A DNA stretch of 64,000 bases from JBHGXV01 sp041920505 (GCA_041920505.1 JBHGXV010000009.1:42970-106969); one strand, 5' to 3'. Numbered from the stretch's first letter, positions 53,660-61,565 are shown. The notes: a model not told the origin generated them from the letters alone. Numbers and translations are program-made.

Positions 53660-53720
53660 AGTGACAAAATTGTGTAAAAGACACGTCAATCTATTCCCAT
53701 ATGTATCATGGTAAACATGG
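53660..53720. promoter_or_regulatory. ldh-fnr intergenic control region
   Basis: Contains TTGTGT-AAAAG-ACAC (53670-53684), an imperfect dyad resembling a Rex or Fnr half-conserved site, and GTATCATG-GTAAA-CATGGTAT further right. No confident -35/-10 pair for either gene was found. Confidence 0.35.
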
Positions 53721-53837
53721 TATACTGAAAATACGCAAAAAAACTGGCTCAACACAAAAGAATGCGGTACTCTTAATGTCTGGGACGGATAACTCGTAGC
53801 GGCTTTTGCCTACTTCTGAACGTTCGAGGTGATGAGC

Positions 53838-54545
53838 TTGTCCTGCAATCGGCTTACGTTTTCTGAGCAGATGTCCCCCGCCTTTCTCAACCAGCTACAG
53901 TCCATTGCCAGCAAACAAAAAATGAAAAAGAACGGGATTCTCTTCAGCGATGGAGAACGTGCGGAGCACATCTATCTGCTCTATTCCGGCTCGCTCAAAA
54001 TGATCAAAACGACCTCGGATGGCAAGGAACTGACCCTGCAGGTGTTCGGTCCCGGCGAATTGGTCGGTGTGTTCGGACTGTTCGAAGAGGATTTGACGTT
54101 TAACGCCACGGGGATCATGCTGGATTCCGGCGAGGTGGGCGTCATCCCGCGAAGCAAGCTGGAAAAGGTGTTGATCAGCAACGGCGAGTTTTGCGCCGAG
54201 TTCATGCGCTGGATGGGCATGATGCACCGCCGGACACAGTCGAAATTCCGCGATCTGTTGCTCAACGGCAAAATCGGCGCGTTGTACTCCACCCTGATCC
54301 GGATGAGCAACACGTACGGAAAGAAACAGGAGGACGGCATTCTGATCGAACTGGCCCTCACCAACCGCGATCTGGCCCAATATATCGGGCTGACCCGCGA
54401 AAGCGTCAACCGCATGCTCGCCGATCTGAAAAAGGAAAATGTGATCGACATTCTCCCGCAAGGCTATATCCTGATCAAAGACATCGGTTATCTGAAAGCG
54501 GCGATCTTCTGCGACGATTGTCCGCCTGACATCTGTCAGATCTGA
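53838..54545 (+). CDS. fnr: Fnr-type anaerobic regulator with C-terminal iron-sulfur cysteines
   Basis: A Crp/Fnr protein of about 235 residues with cyclic-nucleotide-like sensor fold (GELVGVFGLF) and helix-turn-helix LTNRDLAQYIGLTRESVNRM. The C-terminus FCDDCPPDIC gives the C-x2-C-x4-C pattern of Bacillus subtilis Fnr, whose [4Fe-4S] cluster uses three C-terminal cysteines plus an aspartate; an aspartate in SKFRDLLL matches. Start: TTG 53838 fits GAGG at 8 nt. ATG 53832 would place the cysteines at 227, 230 and 235, as I recall for B. subtilis. Confidence 0.88.
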   Translation: MSCNRLTFSEQMSPAFLNQLQSIASKQKMKKNGILFSDGERAEHIYLLYSGSLKMIKTTSDGKELTLQVFGPGELVGVFGLFEEDLTFNATGIMLDSGEVGVIPRSKLEKVLISNGEFCAEFMRWMGMMHRRTQSKFRDLLLNGKIGALYSTLIRMSNTYGKKQEDGILIELALTNRDLAQYIGLTRESVNRMLADLKKENVIDILPQGYILIKDIGYLKAAIFCDDCPPDICQI

Positions 54546-54556
54546 GCGCGACTGCC

Positions 54557-54589
54557 AAGCCCGACAAGCGAATGCTGATCGGGCTTTTG
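54557..54589 (+). terminator. Terminator after fnr
   Basis: AAGCCCGA / TCGGGCTT stem followed by TTGT. Confidence 0.7.
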
Positions 54590-54598
54590 TCATTGGGA

Positions 54599-54628
54599 CG
54601 AAAGAAAGCTTCCCGGCATCAGGAAGCT
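54599..54628 (-). terminator. Leftward terminator-like hairpin left of the invertible segment
   Basis: Reverse strand AGCTTCC / GGAAGCT stem with an 8-nt loop, followed by TTCTTTCG. No leftward gene is convincing here, so it may serve a transcript that enters from the recombinase segment in its other orientation. Confidence 0.45.
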
Positions 54629-54850
54629 GTTTCGGTTATGTATGCCGTTTTCTCAGACAGGCAGAGGCGGAAACCGTGAATAGCACGAATATTCCAACAT
54701 GATTCGACACAATCAAAAGCGCCCCATCGTCGGCGCACGCAAACGGATTTCTTCATGCCGGGCATTGGGAACAGCCAAACGAAGCGACGAAGGGGCGCAG
54801 CGCCGATGGAAAGTCGATGGAAACAAGAGTATCTTCGGTTTCGTCTTCCC
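54629..54850. other. Left flank of the recombinase segment, no supported gene
   Basis: About 220 bp without a convincing gene or promoter. It holds one Spo0A-type box on the reverse strand within GATTGTGTCGAA (54703-54714). An 87-codon reverse frame exists (54619-54882), but it has no ribosome-binding site and a basic, unlikely composition. Confidence 0.4.
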
Positions 54851-54877
54851 ATGTCGTACAATACAAGTTGTTCGACA
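54851..54877 (+). repeat. Left 27-bp inverted repeat, tyrosine recombinase core-like site
   Basis: Perfect inverted copy of 56009-56035. Internal structure: A, then TGTCGTACAA, a 6-bp spacer TACAAG, then TTGTTCGACA. The two 10-bp halves are inverted copies with one mismatch, the geometry of XerCD/dif-like crossover sites. Confidence 0.9.
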
Positions 54878-54900
54878 ACCAAAAAGAGGGAGATACGAGT

Positions 54901-55902
54901 ATGGAATCATGGGGAATCGTGTTAAGTCAGGGAACCAATCTCTCCGTCGATGCACAGACGTACACGGACGACCAGATCGTGGCCATGTTTCTTGCAACAT
55001 TCAGCCGATCCAGATACACGTTGCGCAACTACACCCGGGCAATCGAGCAGTTCAGGAGATTTATCGGAACCCGGTCGCTCAGAGACGTGACATGGCGGGA
55101 AATCGAATTGTACAAACTGGGGTTGATGCAAGGCTATTGCAGCCAGACGCGAAAAGCGCAATCTCCCGCGTCGGTCGCCAGCTTGCTCGCTCCGCTCCGT
55201 TCGTTGTACAAATGGGGAAGCGACCCGAATATTGGCATCTTCGAACAAAATCCGACCACGTGCGTAAAAACGCCCAAGATCTCGGTCAACAGCAAAAACC
55301 ATTACGTAACCAAGCGGGAACTGATTCTGCTCTTGAATCAGCTCAAGCGGCAAGGGCATCGCGATTACCTGATCGGATTGACGTTGGTGCTGCTTGGGCT
55401 GCGCGTGTCGGAACTGGTGGCGATCCAATGGAGGCACTTTCACACTGATCCGGCGGAGAAAGCGATGTGGCTCACCGTTGCGGAAGGGAAAGGAGGCAAA
55501 TATCGCGAGGTGAAGGTCCCGTCCATGCTGTGGAATCTGTTTGTCAAACACTTGTCGTCCGATCCACGCAACCAGTCCCAACCGAGGAAGGAACGCCGGC
55601 TGTTCCCGCTGTCCGTTCGGCAGGTGGAGCGGATTATCGAAAAGGCGCGAAAGCAGAGCGGCCTGGAGAAAAAAGTGACGCCCCACTGGCTTCGCCACAC
55701 CAACGCCACGCTTGCCTTACTGCAAGGGGCGTCCCTGCAACAGGTTCAGGAAACGTTGGGACATGCGCAAATCAATACCACTCAACGCTATTTGCACACG
55801 GTGGAGCAGTTGGAGAAAGCCGCCCCGGATTATGTGGAAGATTGTCTGCGGGATTTTCTTGTTTCGGACGGGGATATCCACGTTTCAGCCCTAGGTAAAT
55901 AG
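54901..55902 (+). CDS. Tyrosine site-specific recombinase
   Basis: A 333-residue integrase/XerC-D-type recombinase. An N-terminal SAM-like core-binding domain (about 23-107) is followed by the catalytic domain with the full set R168 (GLRVSELV), K197 (AEGKGGKYR), H262 and R265 (HWLRHTNAT), H288 (LGHAQINTT) and nucleophile Y297 (QRYLHT). The ATG at 54901 lies 8 nt after GAGGGAG and 23 bp inside the left repeat. An in-frame ATG at 54817, left of the repeat, is less likely. Length fits a stand-alone recombinase; no phage genes are near. Its own promoter is not obvious, but a TACAAT (-10-like) lies inside the left repeat. Confidence 0.93.
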   Translation: MESWGIVLSQGTNLSVDAQTYTDDQIVAMFLATFSRSRYTLRNYTRAIEQFRRFIGTRSLRDVTWREIELYKLGLMQGYCSQTRKAQSPASVASLLAPLRSLYKWGSDPNIGIFEQNPTTCVKTPKISVNSKNHYVTKRELILLLNQLKRQGHRDYLIGLTLVLLGLRVSELVAIQWRHFHTDPAEKAMWLTVAEGKGGKYREVKVPSMLWNLFVKHLSSDPRNQSQPRKERRLFPLSVRQVERIIEKARKQSGLEKKVTPHWLRHTNATLALLQGASLQQVQETLGHAQINTTQRYLHTVEQLEKAAPDYVEDCLRDFLVSDGDIHVSALGK

Positions 55903-55933
55903 ACTCAGCAGCAAAAAAATCTCTAGGTCCTTA

Positions 55934-55962
55934 TTGCCAAACGAGAACGTAAGGACTACAAT
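55934..55962 (+). promoter_or_regulatory. Outward promoter inside the invertible segment
   Basis: TTGCCA (55934-55939), 17-bp spacer, TACAAT (55957-55962). It starts 32 bp after the recombinase stop and points across the right repeat to the EAL gene. Inversion would turn it away. Confidence 0.65.
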
Positions 55963-55998
55963 GATCGTGGAAGTTATTTGCAATATTTACTGTAATTA

Positions 55999-56015
55999 TG
56001 TCGAAACATGTCGAA
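55999..56015 (+). promoter_or_regulatory. Tandem Spo0A-type boxes
   Basis: TGTCGAAACATGTCGAA: two exact TGTCGAA boxes with 10-bp phasing, the arrangement bound by a Spo0A dimer. The second box is the outer half-site of the right recombination repeat. Binding could affect both transcription and recombination. Confidence 0.65.
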
Positions 56016-56035
56016 CAACTTGTATTGTACGACAT
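56009..56035 (-). repeat. Right 27-bp inverted repeat, tyrosine recombinase core-like site
   Basis: Perfect reverse complement of 54851-54877: TGTCGAACAA, spacer CTTGTA, TTGTACGACA, then T. The EAL reading frame can be extended into it (ATG 56008), but the real start is downstream. Confidence 0.9.
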
Positions 56036-56076
56036 CACCCGACCGTCTTACCTTTACGCAAAAGCGAGGTGATATC

Positions 56077-56811
56077 GTGAACTATGAAATCGCCAAGAAA
56101 ACCGACCTGGAGTTGCTGCTGAAAACGAGATCCTTTTATCACACATATCAGCCGATTTACTGGCTGTCTCACTGGAATCTGTTTGGGTATGAAGCGTTTT
56201 TGCGAAGCGACTTGATTGACAATCCGGAAAAAATGTTCCGCACGGCCCGAAAAGAATCGTTGTTGTACGAATTAGACACGACTTCCATGTACCATGCCAT
56301 TGTATCGTATTTCCATCATGCCAATTACCATTCGGTTCTGTTTGTCAATCTGTTTCCTTCGACCATGATGCATCCTTCTTTTCAGTCCTTCATGGAGCAG
56401 TGCATCGATGAGATAAACATCCCCTGCGGATCGATTGTGCTGGAGATCAATGAAGAGGAAGAAATCACCGACTTCGACACATTGCGCGACGTGATCGCCC
56501 GCATGAAGGCAAAGGGATTCCGGATTGCCCTGGACGATATGGGGAAAGGGGCGACCTCCCTGCAGAAGATGCTGGAGCTGGAACCGGACATCATCAAACT
56601 GGATTGCTATTTTGCCAGCAACCTGTCCTCCTCTGGCCGAAAACAGAAATTGATCGAGCTTTTCGTCGAATATTGCAAAAGCGAAAACGCACAACTGGTG
56701 CTGGAAGGCATCGAACGGCCGGAAGATCTGGCCACGGCCAAGACACTGGGCGTTTCTTTGGGACAAGGCTACCTGCTGGGAAGAGACCAGCGGATCGAAA
56801 CGACCCGTTAA
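56077..56811 (+). CDS. EAL-domain cyclic-di-GMP phosphodiesterase, stand-alone
   Basis: A 244-residue cytoplasmic protein made almost only of an EAL domain, which hydrolyses c-di-GMP to pGpG. Key residues appear intact: E39 (GYEAFLR, the EAL position), N91 (VNLFPS), E123 (LEINEEEE), D153/D154 (ALDDMGKG), K174 (IIKLD), E210 (EGIERPE) and Q230 (GQGYLLG). No sensor domain or membrane segment. GTG 56077 follows GAGGTGATATC. Transcription probably comes from the promoter inside the adjacent invertible segment. Confidence 0.92.
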   Translation: MNYEIAKKTDLELLLKTRSFYHTYQPIYWLSHWNLFGYEAFLRSDLIDNPEKMFRTARKESLLYELDTTSMYHAIVSYFHHANYHSVLFVNLFPSTMMHPSFQSFMEQCIDEINIPCGSIVLEINEEEEITDFDTLRDVIARMKAKGFRIALDDMGKGATSLQKMLELEPDIIKLDCYFASNLSSSGRKQKLIELFVEYCKSENAQLVLEGIERPEDLATAKTLGVSLGQGYLLGRDQRIETTR

Positions 56812-56814
56812 TAA

Positions 56815-56852
56815 GGCAGGGTGGGTTTTGACAACCCACCCTGCCTTTTATT
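56815..56852. terminator. Bidirectional terminator
   Basis: 13-bp stem GGCAGGGTGGGTT / AACCCACCCTGCC followed by TTTTATT, between the EAL and dinB-like genes. Confidence 0.92.
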
Positions 56853-57330
56853 AAAACGAAGGCGGAGCGATTCCGTTCATCCTGGCGATCATCGCGATTT
56901 GGCCGACATGGTACGCTTCATGCGAATAGACGTGGTGAAACAGCCATCGCCAGGTGGGCGGGCTGGGCGGCACCCAGCCGTCGGCAAACTGCGGAACCTC
57001 TACCATCTTTCCGAGCGCCGCTTCGTCGAGGGAAGACAGCACCGCATCCGTCCGTTCCCTAATCGTGATGTACGCATCCAGCAGTTCTTGTGGTGTCGTC
57101 AGCCGGGGCGGCAACACCGCAGACTGTTTCAGGCCGATCACGTGCACCCAATGATCCTCGCTTTCGGCGATGTGCCTGACGACAGCCGCGATCGAACGCG
57201 GATACGCTTCACTCGTCCGCACCCAGGCAGAGTGGCTCAGATCGCGCAAGTAAGGCACCAGGATCTTGCGCAAATCGTTTCGGAAGGGAAACACTGCCTT
57301 TCCGGTTGTCCGGTTGGGTGATGGTGCCAT
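56851..57330 (-). CDS. DinB family protein
   Basis: A 159-residue four-helix DinB/YfiT-like protein. The metal-binding histidines appear at HIAESEDHW and HHVYSHEAYHVGQIAM. Members are metal-dependent thiol transferases or of unknown role. The ATG at 57330 follows GGGAGG. Confidence 0.85.
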   Translation of the reverse strand: MAPSPNRTTGKAVFPFRNDLRKILVPYLRDLSHSAWVRTSEAYPRSIAAVVRHIAESEDHWVHVIGLKQSAVLPPRLTTPQELLDAYITIRERTDAVLSSLDEAALGKMVEVPQFADGWVPPSPPTWRWLFHHVYSHEAYHVGQIAMIARMNGIAPPSF

Positions 57331-57363
57331 CGGTTCCTCCCTTTCGTCACCAGATTGGACGTG

Positions 57364-58245
57364 TCAGTGAATGCTGCGTTTCGCAAACCGTCCGCCCCGC
57401 ACGTCGTGGATGTTGCCGACGGCGAGAAAGGCGGAAGGGTCCGTCTCTTCCACAATCGATTTCAGCTTTGCTTCCTCCAGACGGGTTATGACGCAGAAAA
57501 TCACCTTTTTCTCGTCGCCGGTATAGCCCCCTTCGCCCTGCAGGTACGTTACCCCCCGACCGAGACGGGCGAGGATGGTATTGCCCACCTCCTGGTGGTT
57601 GTCGCTGATGATCCAGACGAACTTCGACTCCTGAAACCCGTCAATGGTGAGGTCGATCATTTTGAAGGCGATATAGTACGCGATCAGCGAGTACATCGCG
57701 CGATCCCATCCGAAAACAAACCCGGCGCTGCCGAGGATGAACACGTTGAAAAACATGACTACTTCACCGACGGAAAACGGTGTGCGCTTGGTAAACAGAA
57801 TGGCGACGATCTCCGTGCCGTCGAGCGATCCGCCGTACCGGATCACCAGGCCCACCCCGATGCCGAGGATGATCCCGCCATAGACGGCGGCCAGCAACGG
57901 ATCAGCGGTCAAACCGGGTACCGGGTGCAACAGGGTAGTACCCACCGACATGGCCGTGACCCCCAACAACGTGGAAACGGCAAACGTCTTGCCGATCTGG
58001 TTGTACCCGATAAACAGAAATGGCACGTTCAACAAAAACAGAAAGATCCCCAGTTTCCATCCCGTCAGGTGAGACAAAATAATGGAAATCCCGACTATTC
58101 CGCCGTCAATGATTCGGTTTGGTATCAAAAAAATTTCCAGTCCGATCGAAACCAACACCGCTCCCGTTATAATAAACAAGACCCGTTTGACGATTTTGGC
58201 CAACGGCATTTTCTGGTGGTTCACTTTTTCTGTCTGCGCTCCCAT
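57364..58245 (-). CDS. YitT family membrane protein
   Basis: A 293-residue protein with five or six N-terminal hydrophobic segments (YitT_membrane, with NRIIDGGIVGISIILSHLTG) and a C-terminal cytoplasmic DUF2179 domain (GGYTGDEKKVIFCVITRLEE). Function unknown. The ATG at 58245 follows AGGAGGAG. Upstream, CTGTATA and TATACAG form a dyad around a possible -10 TATAAT. Confidence 0.88.
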   Translation of the reverse strand: MGAQTEKVNHQKMPLAKIVKRVLFIITGAVLVSIGLEIFLIPNRIIDGGIVGISIILSHLTGWKLGIFLFLLNVPFLFIGYNQIGKTFAVSTLLGVTAMSVGTTLLHPVPGLTADPLLAAVYGGIILGIGVGLVIRYGGSLDGTEIVAILFTKRTPFSVGEVVMFFNVFILGSAGFVFGWDRAMYSLIAYYIAFKMIDLTIDGFQESKFVWIISDNHQEVGNTILARLGRGVTYLQGEGGYTGDEKKVIFCVITRLEEAKLKSIVEETDPSAFLAVGNIHDVRGGRFAKRSIH

Positions 58246-58344
58246 TGCTCTCCTCCTGATCTGTATATTCCTTTATCTATTATACAGGAATGTTCAGCCG
58301 AATCGAACCTGTGAAGTGCAATCAGATGTTTCACACGGCCTGCT

Positions 58345-58387
58345 TCGCGAAACAACAGAACCCTGCGGCTCACTGCCGGAGGGTTCT
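58345..58387 (-). terminator. Terminator of the chemoreceptor gene
   Basis: Reverse strand AGAACCCT / AGGGTTCT stem followed by GTTGTTTCG. Confidence 0.75.
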
Positions 58388-58399
58388 ATAGATAGTCGT

Positions 58400-60109
58400 T
58401 TACACTTTAAATTTGCCCACCAGTGCTTGCAATTCTTCGGCCATTTGCGTCAACGAATTGGAAGAGGCCGTGATTTCTTCCATCGACGCCAACTGTTCTT
58501 CCGCCGCGGCCGAAGCGCTTTGCGTGCCCGCAGCCGTATTTTTGGCGATTTCCGTGATTTGCGCGGCAGAATGCACAACCGCGTCCGTCGAGGCCGACAA
58601 CTGTTGCGCGGTCGCTGACACTTCCTCGATCTGACCGGCCACCTCGTTCACTTTTTCCTTGATTTGGCGGAACGACTTGCCCGCCTCTCTCACGATCTCG
58701 ATGCCCTCATACACTTCTTTTGCGCTCGCTTCCATCGACTCGACCGCCTTGTTGGCTTCCACCTGGATGGTGGCGATCAACTGGGCGATCTGCTCCGACG
58801 AAGCCGCCGACTGTTCGGCCAGTTTGCGTACCTCGTCGGCGACGACGGCGAAGCCGCGTCCGTTCTCCCCGGCGCGCGCCGCTTCGATCGCCGCATTCAG
58901 CGCCAGCAGGTTCGTCTGCTGGGCGATGCCGGAAATCACCTGAACGATCTGTCCGATTTCCTGTGAGCTTTCGCCGAGGTTTTTGATCACGCCCTCCAGA
59001 CTGCTTACCGTACGATTGATCGAGTCCATCTGCTCGATCGCCTGCTGAATCGTCTGGCTGCCGGCCACGGCTGCTTTTGCCGATTCGTTCGTCGTATGGG
59101 AAACCGTTTGCGCACTCATCGCAATCTGCCTAAGCCCAATTGACATCTCCTCAATTGCCTGCGCGCTCTGTTCGGCGCTTTTCGCCTGATGATCGGCGCC
59201 GTATGCCACCTCCTGGATGGTCTGCGCGATCTGTTCTGTCGCTTTGCTGGTCTGTTCGGCGCTTGCCGCCAACTCTTCCGCCGACGCCGCCACTTGTTCG
59301 GCGCTGACGCCCACCCTGGCGACCAAATTCCGCAGGGTGCCGACCATGCGATTAAACGATTGCGCCAAATCGTACATCTCGTCGCGCGAAGAGACCTGAA
59401 TCGTCCGGGTCAGATCACCTTCTCCCTCCGCGATCTCTTTTACTTGCTTGTTCACCGCGTGAATCGGACGAATGATGCCTCTGGTCAGCACCAGGGCGCA
59501 TGCGATCGCCATCAAGAGAGAGACGATCCCCCCGGTGATGATCGCCAGTTTCGACCGCTCACCAGCCGCCACCATGTCGTTCCAGGAGTCGTCCGTCAAA
59601 TTGTCGACGTTGGCGAGAATATCCTGGTACACTTTGCGGAAGTTGTCCATCGCCTGTTTGCCGTCGTTGATGTGCTGCCGCGCTTCTTCCGCCTTGCCCG
59701 CTTTGACCAAGGCAATCTGCGACTCGAAATACGTCTGCAGTTTTTGAATCTCCGGATAAGCCTTGTTCTCCACCAGATCTTTCATGATCGGGTACTTGTC
59801 TTCGTGATCGCGAATCGTCTGCAGGTCTTTTTGCAACTCGGACTGGCCGAGCAAATACGGCTCAAGATACTCTTCCCGCTCGGTCGCCAGGTAGCCTCTC
59901 ACCCCGGTCTCCTGATTCACCAGATCAGTCAACAGGTCCCGTGCGGCCTGTCCAATCGGAACGGCGTCCAGCACGATGTCGTTGCTCTTTTGTTCCATTT
60001 CGATAAAGGAGAGGCAGGATAACACGCCCACTCCTCCTGTTATCAGGATGAGAAAGAGAAACGACAGCCAGATCTTCATCTTGATCGTAAATCGAAGCTT
60101 GTTTTTCAC
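58400..60109 (-). CDS. Methyl-accepting chemotaxis protein with CHASE3 sensor
   Basis: A 569-residue chemoreceptor. An N-terminal membrane segment, an extracellular four-helix CHASE3-like domain (with VNQETGVRGYLATEREEYLE), a second membrane segment near residue 185, HAMP, and a long signalling coil with the tip RAGENGRGFAVVADEVRKLA. The GTG at 60109 follows GGGGGG. Ligand unknown. It signals to CheA/CheW encoded elsewhere. Confidence 0.9.
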   Translation of the reverse strand: MKNKLRFTIKMKIWLSFLFLILITGGVGVLSCLSFIEMEQKSNDIVLDAVPIGQAARDLLTDLVNQETGVRGYLATEREEYLEPYLLGQSELQKDLQTIRDHEDKYPIMKDLVENKAYPEIQKLQTYFESQIALVKAGKAEEARQHINDGKQAMDNFRKVYQDILANVDNLTDDSWNDMVAAGERSKLAIITGGIVSLLMAIACALVLTRGIIRPIHAVNKQVKEIAEGEGDLTRTIQVSSRDEMYDLAQSFNRMVGTLRNLVARVGVSAEQVAASAEELAASAEQTSKATEQIAQTIQEVAYGADHQAKSAEQSAQAIEEMSIGLRQIAMSAQTVSHTTNESAKAAVAGSQTIQQAIEQMDSINRTVSSLEGVIKNLGESSQEIGQIVQVISGIAQQTNLLALNAAIEAARAGENGRGFAVVADEVRKLAEQSAASSEQIAQLIATIQVEANKAVESMEASAKEVYEGIEIVREAGKSFRQIKEKVNEVAGQIEEVSATAQQLSASTDAVVHSAAQITEIAKNTAAGTQSASAAAEEQLASMEEITASSNSLTQMAEELQALVGKFKV

Positions 60110-60300
60110 GGAGAGCCCCCCTGGCATGGTTTCGAGTTTTTTCTACATATTTCTCCATCTAATTGAAATTTTCCTTTTGATCAAATTTTCTGAATCTATT
60201 GTCGCGCCAACGAAGCCGGAAACATTTCGTATAATAACAACGTGACATATTCGCAACACCACCAAAAACATACTGTCATGGAAACGGAGGAGGGGGCTGC

Positions 60301-61047
60301 ATGGACACGACAACACGGGTCGTCATCGTAACAGGGGCAGGCAAAGGAATCGGACGAGCCGTCGCGCTGGCTTATGCGGGCGAAGGAGCCTATGTCGTCG
60401 TTGCCGAGAAAAACGAACGCGACGCAGCCGAAACGGTGGCACAGATTCGCGGGCAAGGGGGGCAAGCAACGATGGTGCCGACGGACGTCAGTCAACCCGA
60501 CGACATTTGTCGGCTGATGCAAGCTGTCGACGACAACTGGGGGAGAGTGGATGTACTGATCAACAACGCCGGCATCTCCCGGTGGAAGTCTCCTTTTGAC
60601 TTGGAAGTGGCGGAGTGGGATCACATTCTCAACACCAACCTGCGCGGCGCGTTTCTGTGCGCGCGTGAGGCCGCCAAGCTGATGAAGCGGCAGGGACGGG
60701 GAGCCATCGTAAACATCGCGTCCACCCGGGCGCACATGTCGGAGCAGGGCGCGGAAGCGTACGCCGCATCCAAAGGCGGCATCCTCGCCCTCACCCACGC
60801 GCTGGCGGTGTCGCTCGGCCCGTTCGGCATCACGGTCAACGCGATTTCCCCCGGTTGGATCGAAACCGGCGACTACCGGCAACTGCGCCCGATCGATCAC
60901 AGCCAGCATCCGGCCGGCCGCGTCGGCAGACCGGAAGACATTGCCCGGGCGTGCTTGTACCTGACCCGCCCGGAAAACGATTTTATCACCGGCGCCGAGT
61001 TGATCATCGACGGCGGGATGACGCGCAAAATGATCTACGAACCCTGA
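60301..61047 (+). CDS. Short-chain dehydrogenase/reductase
   Basis: A 248-residue classical SDR. The cofactor motif is VTGAGKGIGRAVALAY, the active site is IASTR plus YAASKGG, and NNAG is present. C-terminal GAELIIDGG is typical. An acidic residue (VAEKNERD) after strand 2 suggests NAD preference. The substrate cannot be predicted. The ATG at 60301 follows GGAGGAGG. Confidence 0.9.
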   Translation: MDTTTRVVIVTGAGKGIGRAVALAYAGEGAYVVVAEKNERDAAETVAQIRGQGGQATMVPTDVSQPDDICRLMQAVDDNWGRVDVLINNAGISRWKSPFDLEVAEWDHILNTNLRGAFLCAREAAKLMKRQGRGAIVNIASTRAHMSEQGAEAYAASKGGILALTHALAVSLGPFGITVNAISPGWIETGDYRQLRPIDHSQHPAGRVGRPEDIARACLYLTRPENDFITGAELIIDGGMTRKMIYEP

Positions 61048-61052
61048 CGGCG

Positions 61053-61565
61053 TCACCACTGGCGGCGCATGCAAATCACGCGCCCCAGTTTTTCGGTTTC
61101 GCGCACCTCATACACCTGAAATCCGCACGCTTCATAGATGGGCACCACCCGCCTGTTCGCCTCCAGCACGCCCAGATGCAGCGAGGAGAACCCATTTTCC
61201 CGAAGCCAGTCGACCAGCGTTTGCAAACACTCTTTCGCATATCCTTTTCCCTGCTTGCCGCTGTGCAGCATCAACAACCCCAGCCAGGGCTGGTTGTCGC
61301 GCGGATTGTTCAGGATAAACATGAAGACACCGGCGATCTCGCCGCTGTCCGCCTCGCTTACAAGCAACTCAACCGAATCGGGATACTCCTTGTTCTCGGC
61401 ATAGTCCCGTCTCACCTCTTCCAGCGTGACGGCGGGCTTGCCTGCTGACACTTGCATGTAAACCGGATTGGAATTGTACAGGAAAACCAGTTGCTCCAGA
61501 TCGGCTTCGCCCAGTTCGCGGTATCGAAGCCGTTGGCTTTGCGCGGGAAAGGGGGTTGTCATCAC
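61053..61565 (-). CDS. GNAT family N-acetyltransferase
   Basis: A 170-residue acetyltransferase. The acetyl-CoA pyrophosphate loop is HSGKQGKGYAKECLQTLVD and the late LGVLEANRRVVPIYEACGF is typical. GTG 61565 follows AAGGTGATGATTC; ATG 61562 is the alternative. Substrate unknown. The sequence before the start is markedly AT-rich. Confidence 0.85.
   Translation of the reverse strand: MMTTPFPAQSQRLRYRELGEADLEQLVFLYNSNPVYMQVSAGKPAVTLEEVRRDYAENKEYPDSVELLVSEADSGEIAGVFMFILNNPRDNQPWLGLLMLHSGKQGKGYAKECLQTLVDWLRENGFSSLHLGVLEANRRVVPIYEACGFQVYEVRETEKLGRVICMRRQW

Larger units (their letters stand above)
54851..56035 (+). mobile_element. Putative self-inverting DNA segment with its own tyrosine recombinase
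   Basis: A 1185-bp segment bounded by perfect 27-bp inverted repeats and containing one gene, a tyrosine recombinase, plus an outward promoter at its right end. Two identical core sites with asymmetric spacers in inverted orientation would make the recombinase flip the segment rather than delete it. The right boundary lies 41 bp before an EAL phosphodiesterase gene. The repeats and gene are seen directly; inversion is inferred. An alternative is a minimal integrated element with inverted ends. Confidence 0.75.

Noticed and set aside
54619..54882. Reverse 87-codon frame left of the recombinase
   Set aside because: No ribosome-binding site at any start and unlikely composition; kept only as part of the alternative-state hypothesis.
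54901..55902. Housekeeping XerC or XerD with a chromosomal dif site
   Set aside because: A dif site is single; here two identical sites are inverted around the gene, and the sequence does not resemble the Bacillus dif I recall.
56008..56076. Upstream extension of the EAL protein into the repeat
   Set aside because: GAGG precedes the GTG at 56077 at good spacing, and the extension has no EAL similarity.
54546..56811. Prophage or conjugative element
   Set aside because: No phage structural, replication or transfer genes, and no direct att-like repeats; only one recombinase gene between inverted repeats.
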